Part shown: positions 1-10,021 of the stretch, piece after piece | How positions within the stretch are numbered: the stretch's first letter is position 1 | Layout of the letters: the number at the start of each line of letters is the position of its first letter | Source: an uncultured Cohaesibacter sp. | Lineage (GTDB): Bacteria > Pseudomonadota > Alphaproteobacteria > Rhizobiales > Cohaesibacteraceae | Direction: 5' to 3' | Assembly (NCBI RefSeq): GCF_963676275.1 | Contig: NZ_OY781091.1 | Span: 3,078,775-3,142,774, forward strand | Length of the DNA: 64,000 nucleotides | Translations under genes and position numbers: made by a program | The notes under the pieces: model-generated | The model's database searches: none | What the model saw: the letters and a program-made list of their open reading frames with translations, nothing else | What the model was told of the DNA's origin: nothing

Positions 1-938
<938 letters not shown>

Positions 939-1046
939 CGTCGCTCCTCGTCTCGCTTATGGGCGGTTGACCAAAAAGCCCGTCACAGGATTGTGCAGGC
1001 TCTTGAGAAAAACGCCCTATTGAAAGGACACCTGATTTTTCAAGCA

Positions 1047-1075
1047 AATTTCGGGGGAATCGCTCCCCCGAAATT
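1047..1075 (-). promoter_or_regulatory. rplL-rpoB intergenic hairpin (attenuator or processing site)
   Basis: A perfect 12-base-pair stem (1047-1058 with 1064-1075, five-base loop) lies 18 bases past the rplL stop and upstream of rpoB. On the minus strand it is not followed by a run of T, so it looks like a partial terminator or RNase processing site rather than a full terminator. An attenuator at this place is well known in the E. coli rplJL-rpoBC operon; the same role here is inferred. Confidence 0.6.
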
Positions 1076-1093
1076 CTACACAAGGTTTTACCC

Positions 1094-1468
1094 TTATTTC
1101 AATTCTACAGAAGCGCCAGCTGCTTCGAGCTTGGCTTTGAGGTCTTCTGCTTCAGCTTTGTCAACACCTTCTTTGACAGCCTTCGGAGCGCCTTCTACGA
1201 GCTCTTTAGCTTCTTTCAGGCCAAGGCCGGTGATGCCACGAACTTCTTTGATGACGTTGATTTTCTTGTCGCCAGCAGCGGTCAGGATCACGTCAAATTC
1301 GGTTTTTTCTTCAGCAGCTTCAGCAGCAGCGCCACCGGCGACAGCAGCAACAGCTACAGGAGCAGCAGCAGAAACGCCCCATTTTTCTTCGAGCATTTTG
1401 GAAAGCTCAGCAGCTTCCATAACGGTCAGGGTAGAAAGTTCTTCTACGAGCTTTTCAAGATCAGCCAT
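1094..1468 (-). CDS. rplL: 50S ribosomal protein L7/L12
   Basis: This 124-residue protein of the ribosomal stalk recruits translational GTPases. It has the usual layout: an N-terminal dimerisation helix ([19 protein letters not shown]), an Ala-rich hinge at about residues 35-53, and the C-terminal factor-binding domain with the conserved [16 protein letters not shown] segment. Length matches the family. It starts at an ATG and lies 54 bases after rplJ. It is expected to be co-transcribed with rplJ and rpoB. Confidence 0.98.
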   Translation of the reverse strand: MADLEKLVEELSTLTVMEAAELSKMLEEKWGVSAAAPVAVAAVAGGAAAEAAEEKTEFDVILTAAGDKKINVIKEVRGITGLGLKEAKELVEGAPKAVKEGVDKAEAEDLKAKLEAAGASVELK

Positions 1469-1522
1469 CGTATTGTTTCCTGTTGGTACGAACCTAGATT
1501 TGTATAATTTTCGAGAACGGCC

Positions 1523-2041
1523 TTATGCCGCTTCGTCCTTCTTGGCATAGGCGCCGAATACACGCGCGAGCTGTCCGCCCGGAGCCTGCAGAACCTGAGC
1601 AATTTTCGTAGCTGGTGCCTGAAGCAAGCCAACGATTTTGCCACGAAGTTCGTCAAGCGATGGCATGGTAGCAAGTGCATTCACGCCCGCGGTATCGAGA
1701 ATAGTGGTCCCCATGGCACCGCCCAGAATAACGAGCTTTTCGTTTTTCTTGGCGAATTCAGAGGCCACCTTCGGTGCTGCAACCGGGTCACCAGAAGTGG
1801 CAACCAGGGTCTGACCCTTGAAAAGATCAGCAATCGGCTCAGCGTCCGTGCCTTGAAGAGCGAGCTTGACAAGACGGTTCTTGGCAACCTGCACCGATGC
1901 TCCGGCTTCGCGCATTTGACGACGAAGTTCGGTCATTTCCGCAACGGTGAGGCCAGCATAGTGAGCAACGACCACAACTTCCGCGCTTTTCAGCGTTTCT
2001 TGAAGGGACGCAACAAGCTCTTGCTTTTCCGCTCTATCCAA
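1523..2041 (-). CDS. rplJ: 50S ribosomal protein L10
   Basis: L10 anchors L7/L12 dimers to the 23S rRNA to form the stalk. The 172-residue protein opens [13 protein letters not shown] and carries the [19 protein letters not shown] core typical of alphaproteobacterial L10, with an Ala/Lys-rich C-terminal tail that binds L12. The start codon is TTG (2041-2039), preceded on the minus strand by GGAG eight bases upstream; no ATG fits the conserved N-terminus. A 321-base leader separates it from rplA, fitting autogenous control by the L10-L12 complex, which is known in other bacteria and inferred here. Confidence 0.97.
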   Translation of the reverse strand: MDRAEKQELVASLQETLKSAEVVVVAHYAGLTVAEMTELRRQMREAGASVQVAKNRLVKLALQGTDAEPIADLFKGQTLVATSGDPVAAPKVASEFAKKNEKLVILGGAMGTTILDTAGVNALATMPSLDELRGKIVGLLQAPATKIAQVLQAPGGQLARVFGAYAKKDEAA

Positions 2042-2362
2042 TGCCTTCTCTCCAGTTACCGGCCCAAACCTTGCGGAATGAACCGGAGGTTACACTTGAC
2101 CAGATCTTCTCACCTATAGAAGCAAGGAGTTCTGGCACGAAGGGACCTGTCCTCCTTGCAGCTCCGCAAAAGCGAAGAACTGGCAAGCATAGGTTCGAAC
2201 CAAACTGACATGTTGGAATGTCAAATTAGCCCACCCCATCTGTGCAGGATATTAAGCGCGATAGCGAACTATCGATCCCCTGCAGTCTTGGACAGGTGTC
2301 TGACCATAGTCAGACATCCCCCCGACAAGAATCGGGAGGAATCTTTTTGACTTCTAATCGGT
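2042..2362 (-). promoter_or_regulatory. rplJ leader region, non-coding
   Basis: No credible gene is present in this 321-base gap between rplA and rplJ. On the minus strand it first shows a CCCGATTCTTGTCGGG hairpin (about 2324-2341), then a 20-base inverted repeat TGTCTGACTATGGTCAGACA (about 2297-2320). The rest could hold the rplJL promoter and the L10 binding leader. The position matches the L10 leader of other bacteria; exact promoter elements were not resolved. Confidence 0.5.
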
Positions 2363-3055
2363 TTATTCGACAGAAGCAAGATCTACAGTCAGTCCCGGGC
2401 CCATCGTTGAGCTCAGGGACATTTTCTGCATGTATGTGCCTTTTGCACCGGCAGGTTTCGCCTTGGAAACGGCAGAAACAAAGGCTTTTACGTTTTCCAC
2501 AAGCGCAGCTTCTTCAAAACTCACCTTGCCAACGCCGCCATGCACGATACCGGCTTTTTCAACACGAAATTCAACCGAACCACCCTTGGAGTCCTTGACC
2601 GCCTGAGCAACGTCAGGGGTAACGGTTCCAACTTTCGGGTTTGGCATCATGCCGCGCGGGCCGAGAACCTTACCAAGACGACCGACCAGCGGCATCATGT
2701 CCGGGGAAGCAATGCAGCGATCGAATTCGATCTTGCCGCTTTGAACGATTTCCACCAGATCTTCGGCACCAACAATGTCAGCACCAGCAGCCTTGGCTTC
2801 TTCAGCCTTGTCGCCACGCGCAAAAACAGCAACGCGAACGGTTTTACCGGTACCAGCAGGAAGCTGGCAAACACCACGGACCATCTGGTCAGCATGGCGC
2901 GGATCAACACCAAGATTAAGCGCAATTTCAACGGTTTCGTCGAATTTGGTCTTGGACAGTTCCTTGAGCAGCTTTACCGCTTCCTCGAGAGAATAGGTAG
3001 CAGCGGCATCAACTTTTTCACGCGCGGCGCGAATACGTTTTCCGACTTTAGCCAT
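2363..3055 (-). CDS. rplA: 50S ribosomal protein L1
   Basis: L1 builds the mobile stalk at the ribosomal E site and in many bacteria represses its own operon. The 230-residue protein has family length and signature segments: [16 protein letters not shown] at the N-terminus, [16 protein letters not shown], and PNPKVGTVT in the second half. The ATG start lies six bases after the rplK stop, so the two genes form an L11-L1 operon. Confidence 0.98.
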   Translation of the reverse strand: MAKVGKRIRAAREKVDAAATYSLEEAVKLLKELSKTKFDETVEIALNLGVDPRHADQMVRGVCQLPAGTGKTVRVAVFARGDKAEEAKAAGADIVGAEDLVEIVQSGKIEFDRCIASPDMMPLVGRLGKVLGPRGMMPNPKVGTVTPDVAQAVKDSKGGSVEFRVEKAGIVHGGVGKVSFEEAALVENVKAFVSAVSKAKPAGAKGTYMQKMSLSSTMGPGLTVDLASVE

Positions 3056-3061
3056 GTGTCG

Positions 3062-3490
3062 TTACCCCACTACCTCAAAGCCCATAGCACGGGCGGTACC
3101 CTCAATCTGAAGCATTGCTGCTTCGATGTCGTTGGCGTTCAGATCCTTCATTTTCGCTTCAGCGATTTCACGAACCTGATCTTTGGTCACTTTACCACCG
3201 ACGTCACGACCGGGAGCAGAAGAACCCTTCTGAACCTTGGCAGCTTTTTTCAGATAGTAGGAAGCAGGGGAAGTCTTCATGTCGAAGGTGAAAGACTTGT
3301 CCTGGAAAATGGTAATGATAACCGGAATCGGCATACCTTTTTCCATTTCCTGCGTCTTGGCGTTGAACGCCTTGCAGAATTCCATGATATTGAGGCCGCG
3401 CTGACCAAGAGCGGGACCAATCGGAGGAGACGGGTTAGCGGCCCCTGCCGGCACCTGAAGCTTCAGGTAGCCTTGAATTTTCTTTGCCAT
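3062..3490 (-). CDS. rplK: 50S ribosomal protein L11
   Basis: L11 binds the GTPase-associated region of 23S rRNA and is needed for the RelA stringent response. The 142-residue protein carries the expected [23 protein letters not shown]-terminal domain and KTPPA-like [13 protein letters not shown] linker. It is directly upstream of rplA. A short GC-rich hairpin (3505-3516) lies just before its ribosome binding site. Confidence 0.98.
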   Translation of the reverse strand: MAKKIQGYLKLQVPAGAANPSPPIGPALGQRGLNIMEFCKAFNAKTQEMEKGMPIPVIITIFQDKSFTFDMKTSPASYYLKKAAKVQKGSSAPGRDVGGKVTKDQVREIAEAKMKDLNANDIEAAMLQIEGTARAMGFEVVG

Positions 3491-3688
3491 TTTCTTTCCC
3501 TAACGCCCCGAGGGGCTTTGTTAGACACGATGAAAGTCGCGCGGTCGGATCTTCTGTCTACCTGGCGAGCAGACCAATCTCCCGCACGAATGAAGGCACT
3601 CCACAATTGAGCGTAAAGCACCAAACTGCAAAAAAGGTGCCTCAACATCGCGTCCCCTCTCGATCCGCAATGGAAGCACCTTTAAAAA

Positions 3689-4228
3689 TCAGAGTTTGTC
3701 GACCTGATTATATTCCAGCTCGACAGGCGTTGCGCGTCCGAAGATCGACACGGTAACCTTCAGTCGAGCCCTTTCCTCATCCACTTCCTCAACCAGACCG
3801 TTGAAGGAAGCAAACGGACCATCGGACACCCGAACCTGTTCGCCCACTTCAAAGCTGACAGTGGGAAGCGGCTTCTGAACCCCTTCCTCTACCTGCGACA
3901 TCAGCCGCTCGGCCTCGGCATTGGAAATCGGCATCGGCTTGTTGTCTGCGCCAAGAAAGCCGGTAACCTTCGGCGTATTCTTGATGAGATGATAGGCATC
4001 ATCGGTCATTGCCATTTTCACCAGAACATAGCCCGGGAAAAACTTGCGCTCAGATTCCACCTTGCGACCACGCCGCACTTCAACAAACTTCTCGGTCGGC
4101 ACCAAAATCTCATCGAACAGGTCCGAAAGACCGGTTTGATCAGCTTTCTGGCGAATATCCTCAGCAACCTTTTTCTCGAAGTTCGAATAGGCGTGAACGA
4201 TGTACCAGCGTTTTGGCTTCGTCGTCAT
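3689..4228 (-). CDS. nusG: Transcription termination/antitermination protein NusG
   Basis: NusG binds the clamp of RNA polymerase and couples transcription to translation or Rho. The 179-residue protein shows the NGN domain (KRWYIVHAYSNFEKKVAEDI ... FFPGYVLVKM) and a C-terminal KOW domain beginning FEVGEQVRVSDGPFASFNG. It lies six bases downstream of secE on the same strand, the conserved secE-nusG-rplKA order. Confidence 0.98.
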   Translation of the reverse strand: MTTKPKRWYIVHAYSNFEKKVAEDIRQKADQTGLSDLFDEILVPTEKFVEVRRGRKVESERKFFPGYVLVKMAMTDDAYHLIKNTPKVTGFLGADNKPMPISNAEAERLMSQVEEGVQKPLPTVSFEVGEQVRVSDGPFASFNGLVEEVDEERARLKVTVSIFGRATPVELEYNQVDKL

Positions 4229-4234
4229 TGTGCC

Positions 4235-4432
4235 CTATCCTCCCAGGTTGATGATATAGCTCACACCAAGACTCATGATCTGGTCAGCGAGCAGGAAGAA
4301 AGTCGAAGCCAGAACCACCATCACAAACACCATTAGCGTCGTAATTGCCGTTTCCTTGCGAGTCGGCCATGTAATTTTGGCTGCCTCGGACCGGACTTGC
4401 TGCAAAAATGTAAAAGGGTTTGTCTTGGCCAT
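4235..4432 (-). CDS. secE: Preprotein translocase subunit SecE
   Basis: SecE is the small clamp subunit of the SecYEG inner-membrane translocon. The 65-residue product (ATG at 4432) has the amphipathic segment VRSEAAKITWPTRKET and one membrane helix (TTLMVFVMVVLASTFFLLADQI). An in-frame upstream start at 4465 would add eleven residues that do not fit the family, so the internal ATG was chosen. It follows tRNA-Trp, as in many proteobacteria. Confidence 0.95.
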   Translation of the reverse strand: MAKTNPFTFLQQVRSEAAKITWPTRKETAITTLMVFVMVVLASTFFLLADQIMSLGVSYIINLGG

Positions 4433-4528
4433 CAATCCGCTCACATATAATAACGCGCGAAACAAGTTCCGCGCGTTCGAAGATTCTCACCATATATATT
4501 ATCTTTTGCGCAAAGATCAAGCACGAAT

Positions 4529-4604
4529 TGGCAGGGGCGGAGGGACTCGAACCCCCGACCCTCGGTTTTGGAGACCGATGCTCTACCAGCTGAGCTACAC
4601 CCCT
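4529..4604 (-). tRNA. tRNA-Trp (anticodon CCA)
   Basis: The minus-strand sequence folds as a cloverleaf: acceptor AGGGGTG pairs with the 3' side CGCCCCT, the D-arm is GCTC...GAGC, the anticodon loop is CTCCAAA, and the T-arm has GGTTCGAGTCC. The encoded CCA end is included. It sits just upstream of secE. Confidence 0.97.
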
Positions 4605-4944
4605 AAATCCGTGGCACCTAGTGAAAACCAAGTTGGTGTCTACCTATTGACTTTCTTCCCACTCCGCAAGAGGGAAGTTGAAATTTTTGTGACAAATCAA
4701 CAGGCGGGAAACCTCTCGGACAATTCTCGGTGAGATATCAGTATTGTAAGAATGGGAGCACCCCAAACCTCGAAGCTTTTACAGACTATCCGCAAGATCA
4801 TGAACTGAAGAGCAATAGTGTTAAAGCCAATTATACTGTACTATCTAGGGTAGCATTTCATGAACAGAAAGCTCGACAAAATCGCACCGAACAGCTTTCA
4901 ACTTTTCGTTTTACGAACACGCTTCACAAACGAAGGAAACAGTC
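4605..4944. other. Intergenic region between tRNA-Trp and a broken membrane-protein gene
   Basis: No supportable gene was seen in these 340 bases. The only open frames are short and without good start sites. The promoter for the leftward tRNA-Trp-secE-nusG unit should lie in the part next to 4605, but no convincing -35/-10 pair was resolved. Confidence 0.4.
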
Positions 4945-5753
4945 ATGAAGAACTCACCCAACTCTCCTCCAGATGAACACACTCAATATGGATTGATACT
5001 TTCTCCATGGAAAGTAATTGAGAAAGCCCTCGCTGTAGCCCCGAAACTCTCACAGATTATCCTGATCATCTAGCTGCATTTGCCGCACTATCTGTTGTCG
5101 GCAGCTGGTTTTCTGCAGGTTTCAACACCGGATTCGCGCTACAAGTCTTCAGCATCGGTGCCATTTCATATATTGGTCTGACCATCCTTGCCAATATGCC
5201 AGGCCGATTAATGCGGATCCTAGCTTGGTTCGTTGCTGTCGTGTTTATGCTTTTAACGTCAGTTGCCGTCTCCAAGATTGTCTTTGGCCCACAAGTTTTT
5301 CCTCATGTCTCGATTTGGTGCATATACAACTGGTACGATCAGGGTTGTAGCCTGCTTTCACAGGATCGCGCAGAAATTCCAGTAATCGCAGAAAAGAAAT
5401 CAAGCGAGACAACAAGCCACTCAGGCCCAATTAATGACGAGACATGGATATCCATCAATAGATTCGCACCATGGACTATAGAACAAGCAACCTCTCTCGG
5501 CCAACAACTCGAAGAAGCAGGGTGGGACGTCAAATCCAGTCAATTCCCCGCCATTCCTGCTGCCGATGGAAAATTGGAAGTGAGATTTTCCGACAAAAAG
5601 TATCAAGAAGATGCAGTTAGACTTGCAAAAGACCTAAATTCATTAATCAAACCGTCTCAAATGAATGCCATTCGCGTTTTCGACCTCTCAGAAACCAAAT
5701 GGAAAGACACAACCAATCCAATGCATCTCGAAGTATGGATTGGAAAGAAGTGA
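4945..5753 (+). pseudogene. Membrane protein with C-terminal soluble domain, apparently frameshifted
   Basis: An ATG at 4945 opens a frame that reads into a hydrophobic helix (APKLSQIILII) and stops at 5071. Shifting frame at that point continues the same kind of sequence (AAFAALSVVGSWFSAGF...) through two or three more membrane helices into a soluble domain ending at 5753. Inside the second frame the first ATG (5196) is mid-helix, so a single frameshift near 5060-5071 explains the data better than two genes. The C-terminal part (GWDVKSS...LEVRFSDKKYQEDAVRLAKDLN) resembles domains that end envelope proteins in a LytR-C-like fold, a weak guess. It runs opposite to its ribosomal neighbours. Function is unknown. 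Confidence 0.55.
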
Positions 5754-5870
5754 CCAGAAACTTGATTTATGAGCACCGAGGAGCCTCGGCCTCCTGCAAT
5801 CAAAACACACCATCGCTGCCTCATTGCAGATCGAAAAAGCAGTTTCAAGTTCCCCACCCTCCTCAGGCAC

Positions 5871-5904
5871 GAAAAAGCCCCGGCCAAGCAATGACCGGGG
5901 CTTT
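5871..5904 (-). terminator. Rho-independent terminator after tuf
   Basis: An eight-base-pair GC-rich stem (5876-5883 with 5895-5902) is followed on the minus strand by a run of five T. It lies about 30 bases past the tuf stop codon. On the plus strand it is also flanked by T, so it may serve transcripts from both sides. Confidence 0.85.
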
Positions 5905-5932
5905 CTGAAACTGTAACAATCAGGCGAGTGGA

Positions 5933-7123
5933 TTACTCGATGATAGAGCCGACGATACCGGCGCCAACAGTACGACCACCTTCGCGGATAGCGAAGCGCA
6001 GTTTTTCTTCCATGGCGATCGGAACGATCAGCTGCACATTCATGTTGACGTTATCGCCTGGCATCACCATTTCCACGCCTTCGTCAAGGGTGACAACACC
6101 CGTAACGTCGGTCGTACGGAAATAGAACTGAGGACGATAGTTGGTGAAGAACGGGGTATGACGACCACCTTCTTCTTTCGTCAGAATGTAGGCTTCTGCC
6201 TTGAACTTGGTGTGCGGGGTAACGGAACCTGGCTTGCAGAGAACCTGACCACGCTCAACATCTTCACGCTTGGTACCACGCAGAAGAACACCAACGTTGT
6301 CGCCGGCTTCGCCGCTGTCCAGCAGCTTGCGGAACATTTCAACACCGGTGCAGGTGGTTTTCTGGGTGTCTTTGATGCCGACGATTTCGATTTCTTCGCC
6401 AACCTTGATCACACCGCGTTCTACACGACCGGTAACAACCGTACCACGACCGGAGATCGAGAATACGTCTTCGATCGGCAGCAGGAACGGAAGATCCTTC
6501 GGACGATCCGGGGTCGGGATATAGTCGTCAACTGCAGCCATCAGCTCACGGATGGAATCACGACCGATTGCAGCATCGCGGTTCTCAACAGCAGCAAGAG
6601 CAGAACCCTTCACGATAGGAATATCGTCGCCCGGGAAATCGTAGGAAGAAAGAAGTTCACGAACTTCCATTTCAACCAGCTCGAGAAGCTCTTCGTCGTC
6701 AACCTGGTCAACCTTGTTGAGGTAAACAACAAGAGCAGGAACGCCAACCTGACGGGCAAGCAGAATGTGCTCACGGGTCTGAGGCATCGGGCCGTCGGCT
6801 GCAGAGCAAACCAGAATTGCGCCGTCCATCTGAGCCGCACCGGTGATCATGTTCTTCACATAGTCAGCGTGGCCAGGGCAGTCAACGTGGGCATAGTGAC
6901 GGTTCTCGGTCTCATACTCAACGTGAGCCGTCGAAATGGTGATCCCGCGAGCCTTCTCTTCAGGCGCTCCGTCAATCTCGTCGTAAGCCTTCGCCGTTGC
7001 GCCACCAGTTTCCGCAAGGGTCATGGTGATTGCAGCGGTAAGCGTGGTTTTACCATGGTCAACGTGACCAATCGTGCCGATGTTAACATGCGGCTTATTA
7101 CGTTCAAACTTTTCCTTAGCCAT
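5933..7123 (-). CDS. tuf: Elongation factor Tu
   Basis: EF-Tu carries aminoacyl-tRNA to the ribosomal A site in a GTP-dependent way. The 396-residue product has the P-loop GHVDHGKT (about residues 18-25), the switch I ARGITI and switch [10 protein letters not shown] segments, the NKVD guanine-binding motif, and the beta-barrel domains ending [10 protein letters not shown]. Length is exactly that of the family. The gene is downstream of tRNA-Tyr and tRNA-Gly on the same strand, as in the tRNA-tufB clusters of other proteobacteria, and is closed by a strong terminator. Confidence 0.99.
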   Translation of the reverse strand: MAKEKFERNKPHVNIGTIGHVDHGKTTLTAAITMTLAETGGATAKAYDEIDGAPEEKARGITISTAHVEYETENRHYAHVDCPGHADYVKNMITGAAQMDGAILVCSAADGPMPQTREHILLARQVGVPALVVYLNKVDQVDDEELLELVEMEVRELLSSYDFPGDDIPIVKGSALAAVENRDAAIGRDSIRELMAAVDDYIPTPDRPKDLPFLLPIEDVFSISGRGTVVTGRVERGVIKVGEEIEIVGIKDTQKTTCTGVEMFRKLLDSGEAGDNVGVLLRGTKREDVERGQVLCKPGSVTPHTKFKAEAYILTKEEGGRHTPFFTNYRPQFYFRTTDVTGVVTLDEGVEMVMPGDNVNMNVQLIVPIAMEEKLRFAIREGGRTVGAGIVGSIIE

Positions 7124-7298
7124 GGAAACAGCTCTCGTCGTCGTTGGGCCAATCGTCGTTGGCTCACTTCAGCGCAAAAAGGCCGCAACTCTTTATCCAA
7201 GAAGCCGCAAACCCGGTTAATACAAAAAGACCGCACTCCCCGCAGACGTCGGGAAAGGCATCGGACCATGTCGCTCTGAGATGTAGGATTTTCAATGA

Positions 7299-7372
7299 TG
7301 GAGCGGGTGAAGGGAATCGAACCCTCGTCATCAGCTTGGAAGGCTGTTGCTCTACCATTGAGCTACACCCGC
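7299..7372 (-). tRNA. tRNA-Gly (anticodon TCC)
   Basis: The minus strand gives a 74-base cloverleaf including CCA: acceptor GCGGGTG, D-loop CAATGGTAG, anticodon loop CTTCCAA, T-arm GGTTCGATTCC. It lies between tRNA-Tyr and tuf and is probably co-transcribed with them. Confidence 0.97.
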
Positions 7373-7392
7373 GCGAGACGTTAAGACGAAGA

Positions 7393-7477
7393 TGGTGGAG
7401 GAGGCTGGATTCGAACCAGCGTACGCTAAGCGAACGGATTTACAGTCCGTCTCCTTTAACCACTCGGACACTCCTCC
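7393..7477 (-). tRNA. tRNA-Tyr (anticodon GTA)
   Basis: The 85-base minus-strand gene has a long variable arm (class II), acceptor GGAGGAG, anticodon loop CTGTAAA and T-arm GGTTCGAATCC, with CCA encoded. It is the first gene of the tRNA-Tyr, tRNA-Gly, tuf cluster. Confidence 0.97.
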
Positions 7478-7917
7478 AAGCTTCGCCTTCCTGTCCCTGC
7501 GAACAGGATGGTCTCGAATTGCCCGCCAAGTCGCGGTCAGTTCGTGAGCGGCTTTATGCAAAACCGCATGCCGTAAGTCAACACCGTATTTTTCATTTTT
7601 GTGGGTATCGCAAAAATCCTGTAACAGACTGGGGATATGTGTCTGGCAAAGACGACAAGGCAGACCGAAAAATGTGCAAATCACAATGTCATCAGTCACT
7701 CCGAACCGATTTCGCATATCTAATGGAAACGCGACGGTCCCGTCTCAGCCCGAAACAAAACGCATTGCTTGCTTTCTTGCGTCTGCTGACGGGTCAGAGA
7801 CACAACATGATCTGGACACCGACCACAACTGGGAACAGAATGGGCAAGACGCCACCCTCGCCAAAGCATGGCTCGACCAACTCGGTTCCTGATCCCAAAA
7901 AGCGAAGCAACAATCCC
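7478..7917. other. Intergenic region upstream of tRNA-Tyr and of the TfoX-domain gene
   Basis: These 440 bases separate divergent units. One plus-strand frame (7599-7892, TTG start) was looked at and judged unconvincing because it lacks a ribosome binding site and any recognisable domain. The leftward tRNA/tuf promoter must lie here but was not resolved. Confidence 0.35.
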
Positions 7918-8238
7918 ATGAGCACCGACCCCAAGACAATTGAACTTCTACTGGACCGGCTTGCAGATGCAGGCGATGTGACAGCCCGCAAGATGTTCGG
8001 CGAATATGGCCTCTATTGCGATGGTGTTTTCATCGGCGTGGTCTGCGACGACAATTTCCACATCAAGCCCACCAAGCAGACAGCGGACATGACCGCAGGT
8101 CTTGAAATGGCTCCCGCCTATGATGGCGCCAGGCCAAGCCTGCTCATTCCGCCCGAAAGCTGGGACGACAGCGATTGGCTTGTCGAGTTGGTCCGCACGA
8201 CCGCCCTTGCTCTGGCCAGAAAAAGCAAAAAGAAATAA
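7918..8238 (+). CDS. TfoX N-terminal-domain protein
   Basis: The 106-residue protein matches the small TfoX_N family (ARKMFGEYGLYCDGVFIGVVCDDNFHIKPT near the N-terminus, then a W-x-x-L-V-x-L segment near the end). Some relatives regulate competence, but most stand-alone TfoX_N proteins have no proven role. The ATG at 7918 is the first start that begins at the domain; an upstream in-frame extension reaches back across the tRNA genes and is not real. The gene precedes rlmB on the same strand with a 92-base gap. Confidence 0.8.
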   Translation: MSTDPKTIELLLDRLADAGDVTARKMFGEYGLYCDGVFIGVVCDDNFHIKPTKQTADMTAGLEMAPAYDGARPSLLIPPESWDDSDWLVELVRTTALALARKSKKK

Positions 8239-8330
8239 ATCCACCTCAACCATCCGACAATCGTCGCGAAACTGTTTCAAATGGCACGATATCGCTTGCT
8301 CTCCCACCCCTTTTGGCTCTAAATCGCGCC

Positions 8331-9167
8331 ATGACAAAAAACAGATCTCAAAAACAGAAGAGAGCCCGTCAGGCCGCAGCGGCAGATCAGGGATCTCGCA
8401 GGGACCGCAAGGGTCAGGACGACCTCGTGCGCATCTTCGGCATTCATGCTGTGGCGAGCGCCGTGGCCAATCCGCGCCGCTCGCTCATCCGGCTGCATGC
8501 CACCCAGAATGCGCAAGCCAGACTGGTTGAGGAAATCCGCAAGGTTGGCGGCGATCCCTCCCGGCTTGACGGCCTGGTTGAAACCGCAACGCCAAAGGAT
8601 ATCGACCTGCTGGCCCGCGATGCCGTGCATCAGGGCGCGCTGCTGGTGGCTCACAATCTGCCAGCCCTCGATATAAGCGATATTTATGACAGCAAACTGG
8701 TCGTGATTCTCGATCAGGTGACCGACCCGCATAATGTCGGTGCCATCATCCGCTCCTCCGTAGCCCTCGGGGCTGAAGCGCTGGTCATGACCGGTCGCCA
8801 CAGCCCGGAAGAAAGCGGCATTCTGGCCAAGACGGCATCCGGTGGCCTCGATCAGATTTCGATGATCTCGGTGCCCAATCTGGCGCGCGCCCTTGATGAT
8901 CTGGCCGATAACGGCTTTGACGTGGTCGGCTTTGATTCCGAGGAAAGCGAACCCTTTGAGAAAATCATTGCCACGCAGGATGCAAGCCGCCCGCTGGCGC
9001 TGGTATTCGGCTCCGAAGGCAAGGGCATCCGCCGCCTGACGCGGGAGAAATGCACCGCCCTCGCCCGCCTCGACATGCCCGGCCCGATCAAGAGCCTCAA
9101 TGTATCCAACGCTGTGGCCATGACCCTTTATGCCGTCAATCTGGCGCGACAAGGCCTGATCAAATAA
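8331..9167 (+). CDS. rlmB: 23S rRNA 2'-O-methyltransferase, TrmH/RlmB family (SPOUT)
   Basis: The 278-residue protein has an N-terminal substrate-binding domain (about residues 30-105) and a SPOUT catalytic domain with the three family motifs: NVGAIIRSSVALGAEA, LVFGSEGKGIRRL and the knot SLNVSNAVAMTLY. This points to SAM-dependent ribose methylation of RNA, most likely G2251 of 23S rRNA as for RlmB; target identity is inferred. The ATG at 8331 was chosen because sequence upstream in frame has no family match. A terminator follows at 9234-9258. Confidence 0.92.
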   Translation: MTKNRSQKQKRARQAAAADQGSRRDRKGQDDLVRIFGIHAVASAVANPRRSLIRLHATQNAQARLVEEIRKVGGDPSRLDGLVETATPKDIDLLARDAVHQGALLVAHNLPALDISDIYDSKLVVILDQVTDPHNVGAIIRSSVALGAEALVMTGRHSPEESGILAKTASGGLDQISMISVPNLARALDDLADNGFDVVGFDSEESEPFEKIIATQDASRPLALVFGSEGKGIRRLTREKCTALARLDMPGPIKSLNVSNAVAMTLYAVNLARQGLIK

Positions 9168-9233
9168 GCCATGGTGCGCTGCTTGCCACCGCTGTTTGAC
9201 GCCATCTAGGGCAGCGAAGGCAAGACGATATGA

Positions 9234-9258
9234 AAAGAGCCCCTTCTCGGGGCTCTTT
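9234..9258 (+). terminator. Rho-independent terminator after rlmB
   Basis: A ten-base-pair stem (AAAGAGCCCC with GGGGCTCTTT, five-base loop) lies 66 bases after the rlmB stop and ends in a short T run. Confidence 0.8.
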
Positions 9259-9371
9259 GCCTTTCAGCCAGTCTCATTGATCCAATCGATCCCTGCCAAC
9301 ACGGCCTGCCCGAAGGCTCACCTGCCCCCCCAGACCAGCATCAGATCAGCAACAAGCCAGTGCTTGCAGTC

Positions 9372-9734
9372 CTAGCGGACCGGAGCGGGAATCACTGGTG
9401 TGTCACCCTCATAATAGATCCGCTTGGCCCGATAGATGACAGGCCCGTGATAGGGATCGACCTGCACACTGATCCGCTCGGGATAGACATAGGCTCCCAG
9501 AGAGGGATCATAAATTGCCTCAAGATAAACCTTGCCGCTGGCATTGGGCACAATCGCCGCACCAGCCGAATAGCTGCGATAGCTCGAATAGGAACTTGAA
9601 TAAGAACGCGAGTAAGAACCTGAATAGGAATAGCTGCCGCCATAAACCGAGCTGGCCTCGGCCAGAGGCACCATCATCATCAGCGCCAAGCCCGCAACGG
9701 CGCATGTTGCCAACAAACCTTCCGATTTCTTCAT
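9372..9734 (-). CDS. Small secreted Ser/Tyr-rich protein
   Basis: The 120-residue protein begins with a clear signal peptide (MKKSEGLLATCAVAGLALMMMVPLAEAS), followed by a low-complexity stretch built of S, Y, G and R (about residues 29-56, repeats of the SYS/SYSS type). A compact C-terminal part (KVYLEAIYDP...VQVDPYHGPVIYRAKRIYYEG) follows. It is probably exported to the periplasm or surface. No family is recognised. It stands alone, convergent with rlmB. Confidence 0.7.
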   Translation of the reverse strand: MKKSEGLLATCAVAGLALMMMVPLAEASSVYGGSYSYSGSYSRSYSSSYSSYRSYSAGAAIVPNASGKVYLEAIYDPSLGAYVYPERISVQVDPYHGPVIYRAKRIYYEGDTPVIPAPVR

Positions 9735-10021
9735 AATGCTCTCCCCTGTTTGCTCCGGTTTCCCGGAGATTTTTGCTTTTCCGCAAACACCATTTTAAGA
9801 TCTTGTTAATATTTTGCACCAATTCAATAGGCATTTACACCTATTTCTTACCATCCCCCGATCACGATCCAATGAAGCCGGCCCTTCCGGCCCCGCCTGA
9901 CACAGCCTCTCCCTTATACCCGACCAGTTTGCTCCCCAAACTGGCGACGATTTGCGCTGCGGCAAACTTCTGCTACCCTTCAGGGAGCGATCAAACCGCC
10001 CAATGAGGAAGGCATCTGTTC

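Noticed and set aside
2540-3610. Long plus-strand open frame
   Set aside because: It lies antisense to rplA and rplK and has no homology or start site; a shadow of ribosomal genes.
6158-7279. Plus-strand frame of 373 codons
   Set aside because: It is antisense to tuf; codon bias of the real gene keeps the opposite frame open.
7599-7892. 97-codon plus-strand frame before the TfoX gene
   Set aside because: It has a TTG start without ribosome binding site, an unusual composition and no domain.
8319-9152. Minus-strand frame of 277 codons
   Set aside because: It is antisense to rlmB, which has clear SPOUT motifs.
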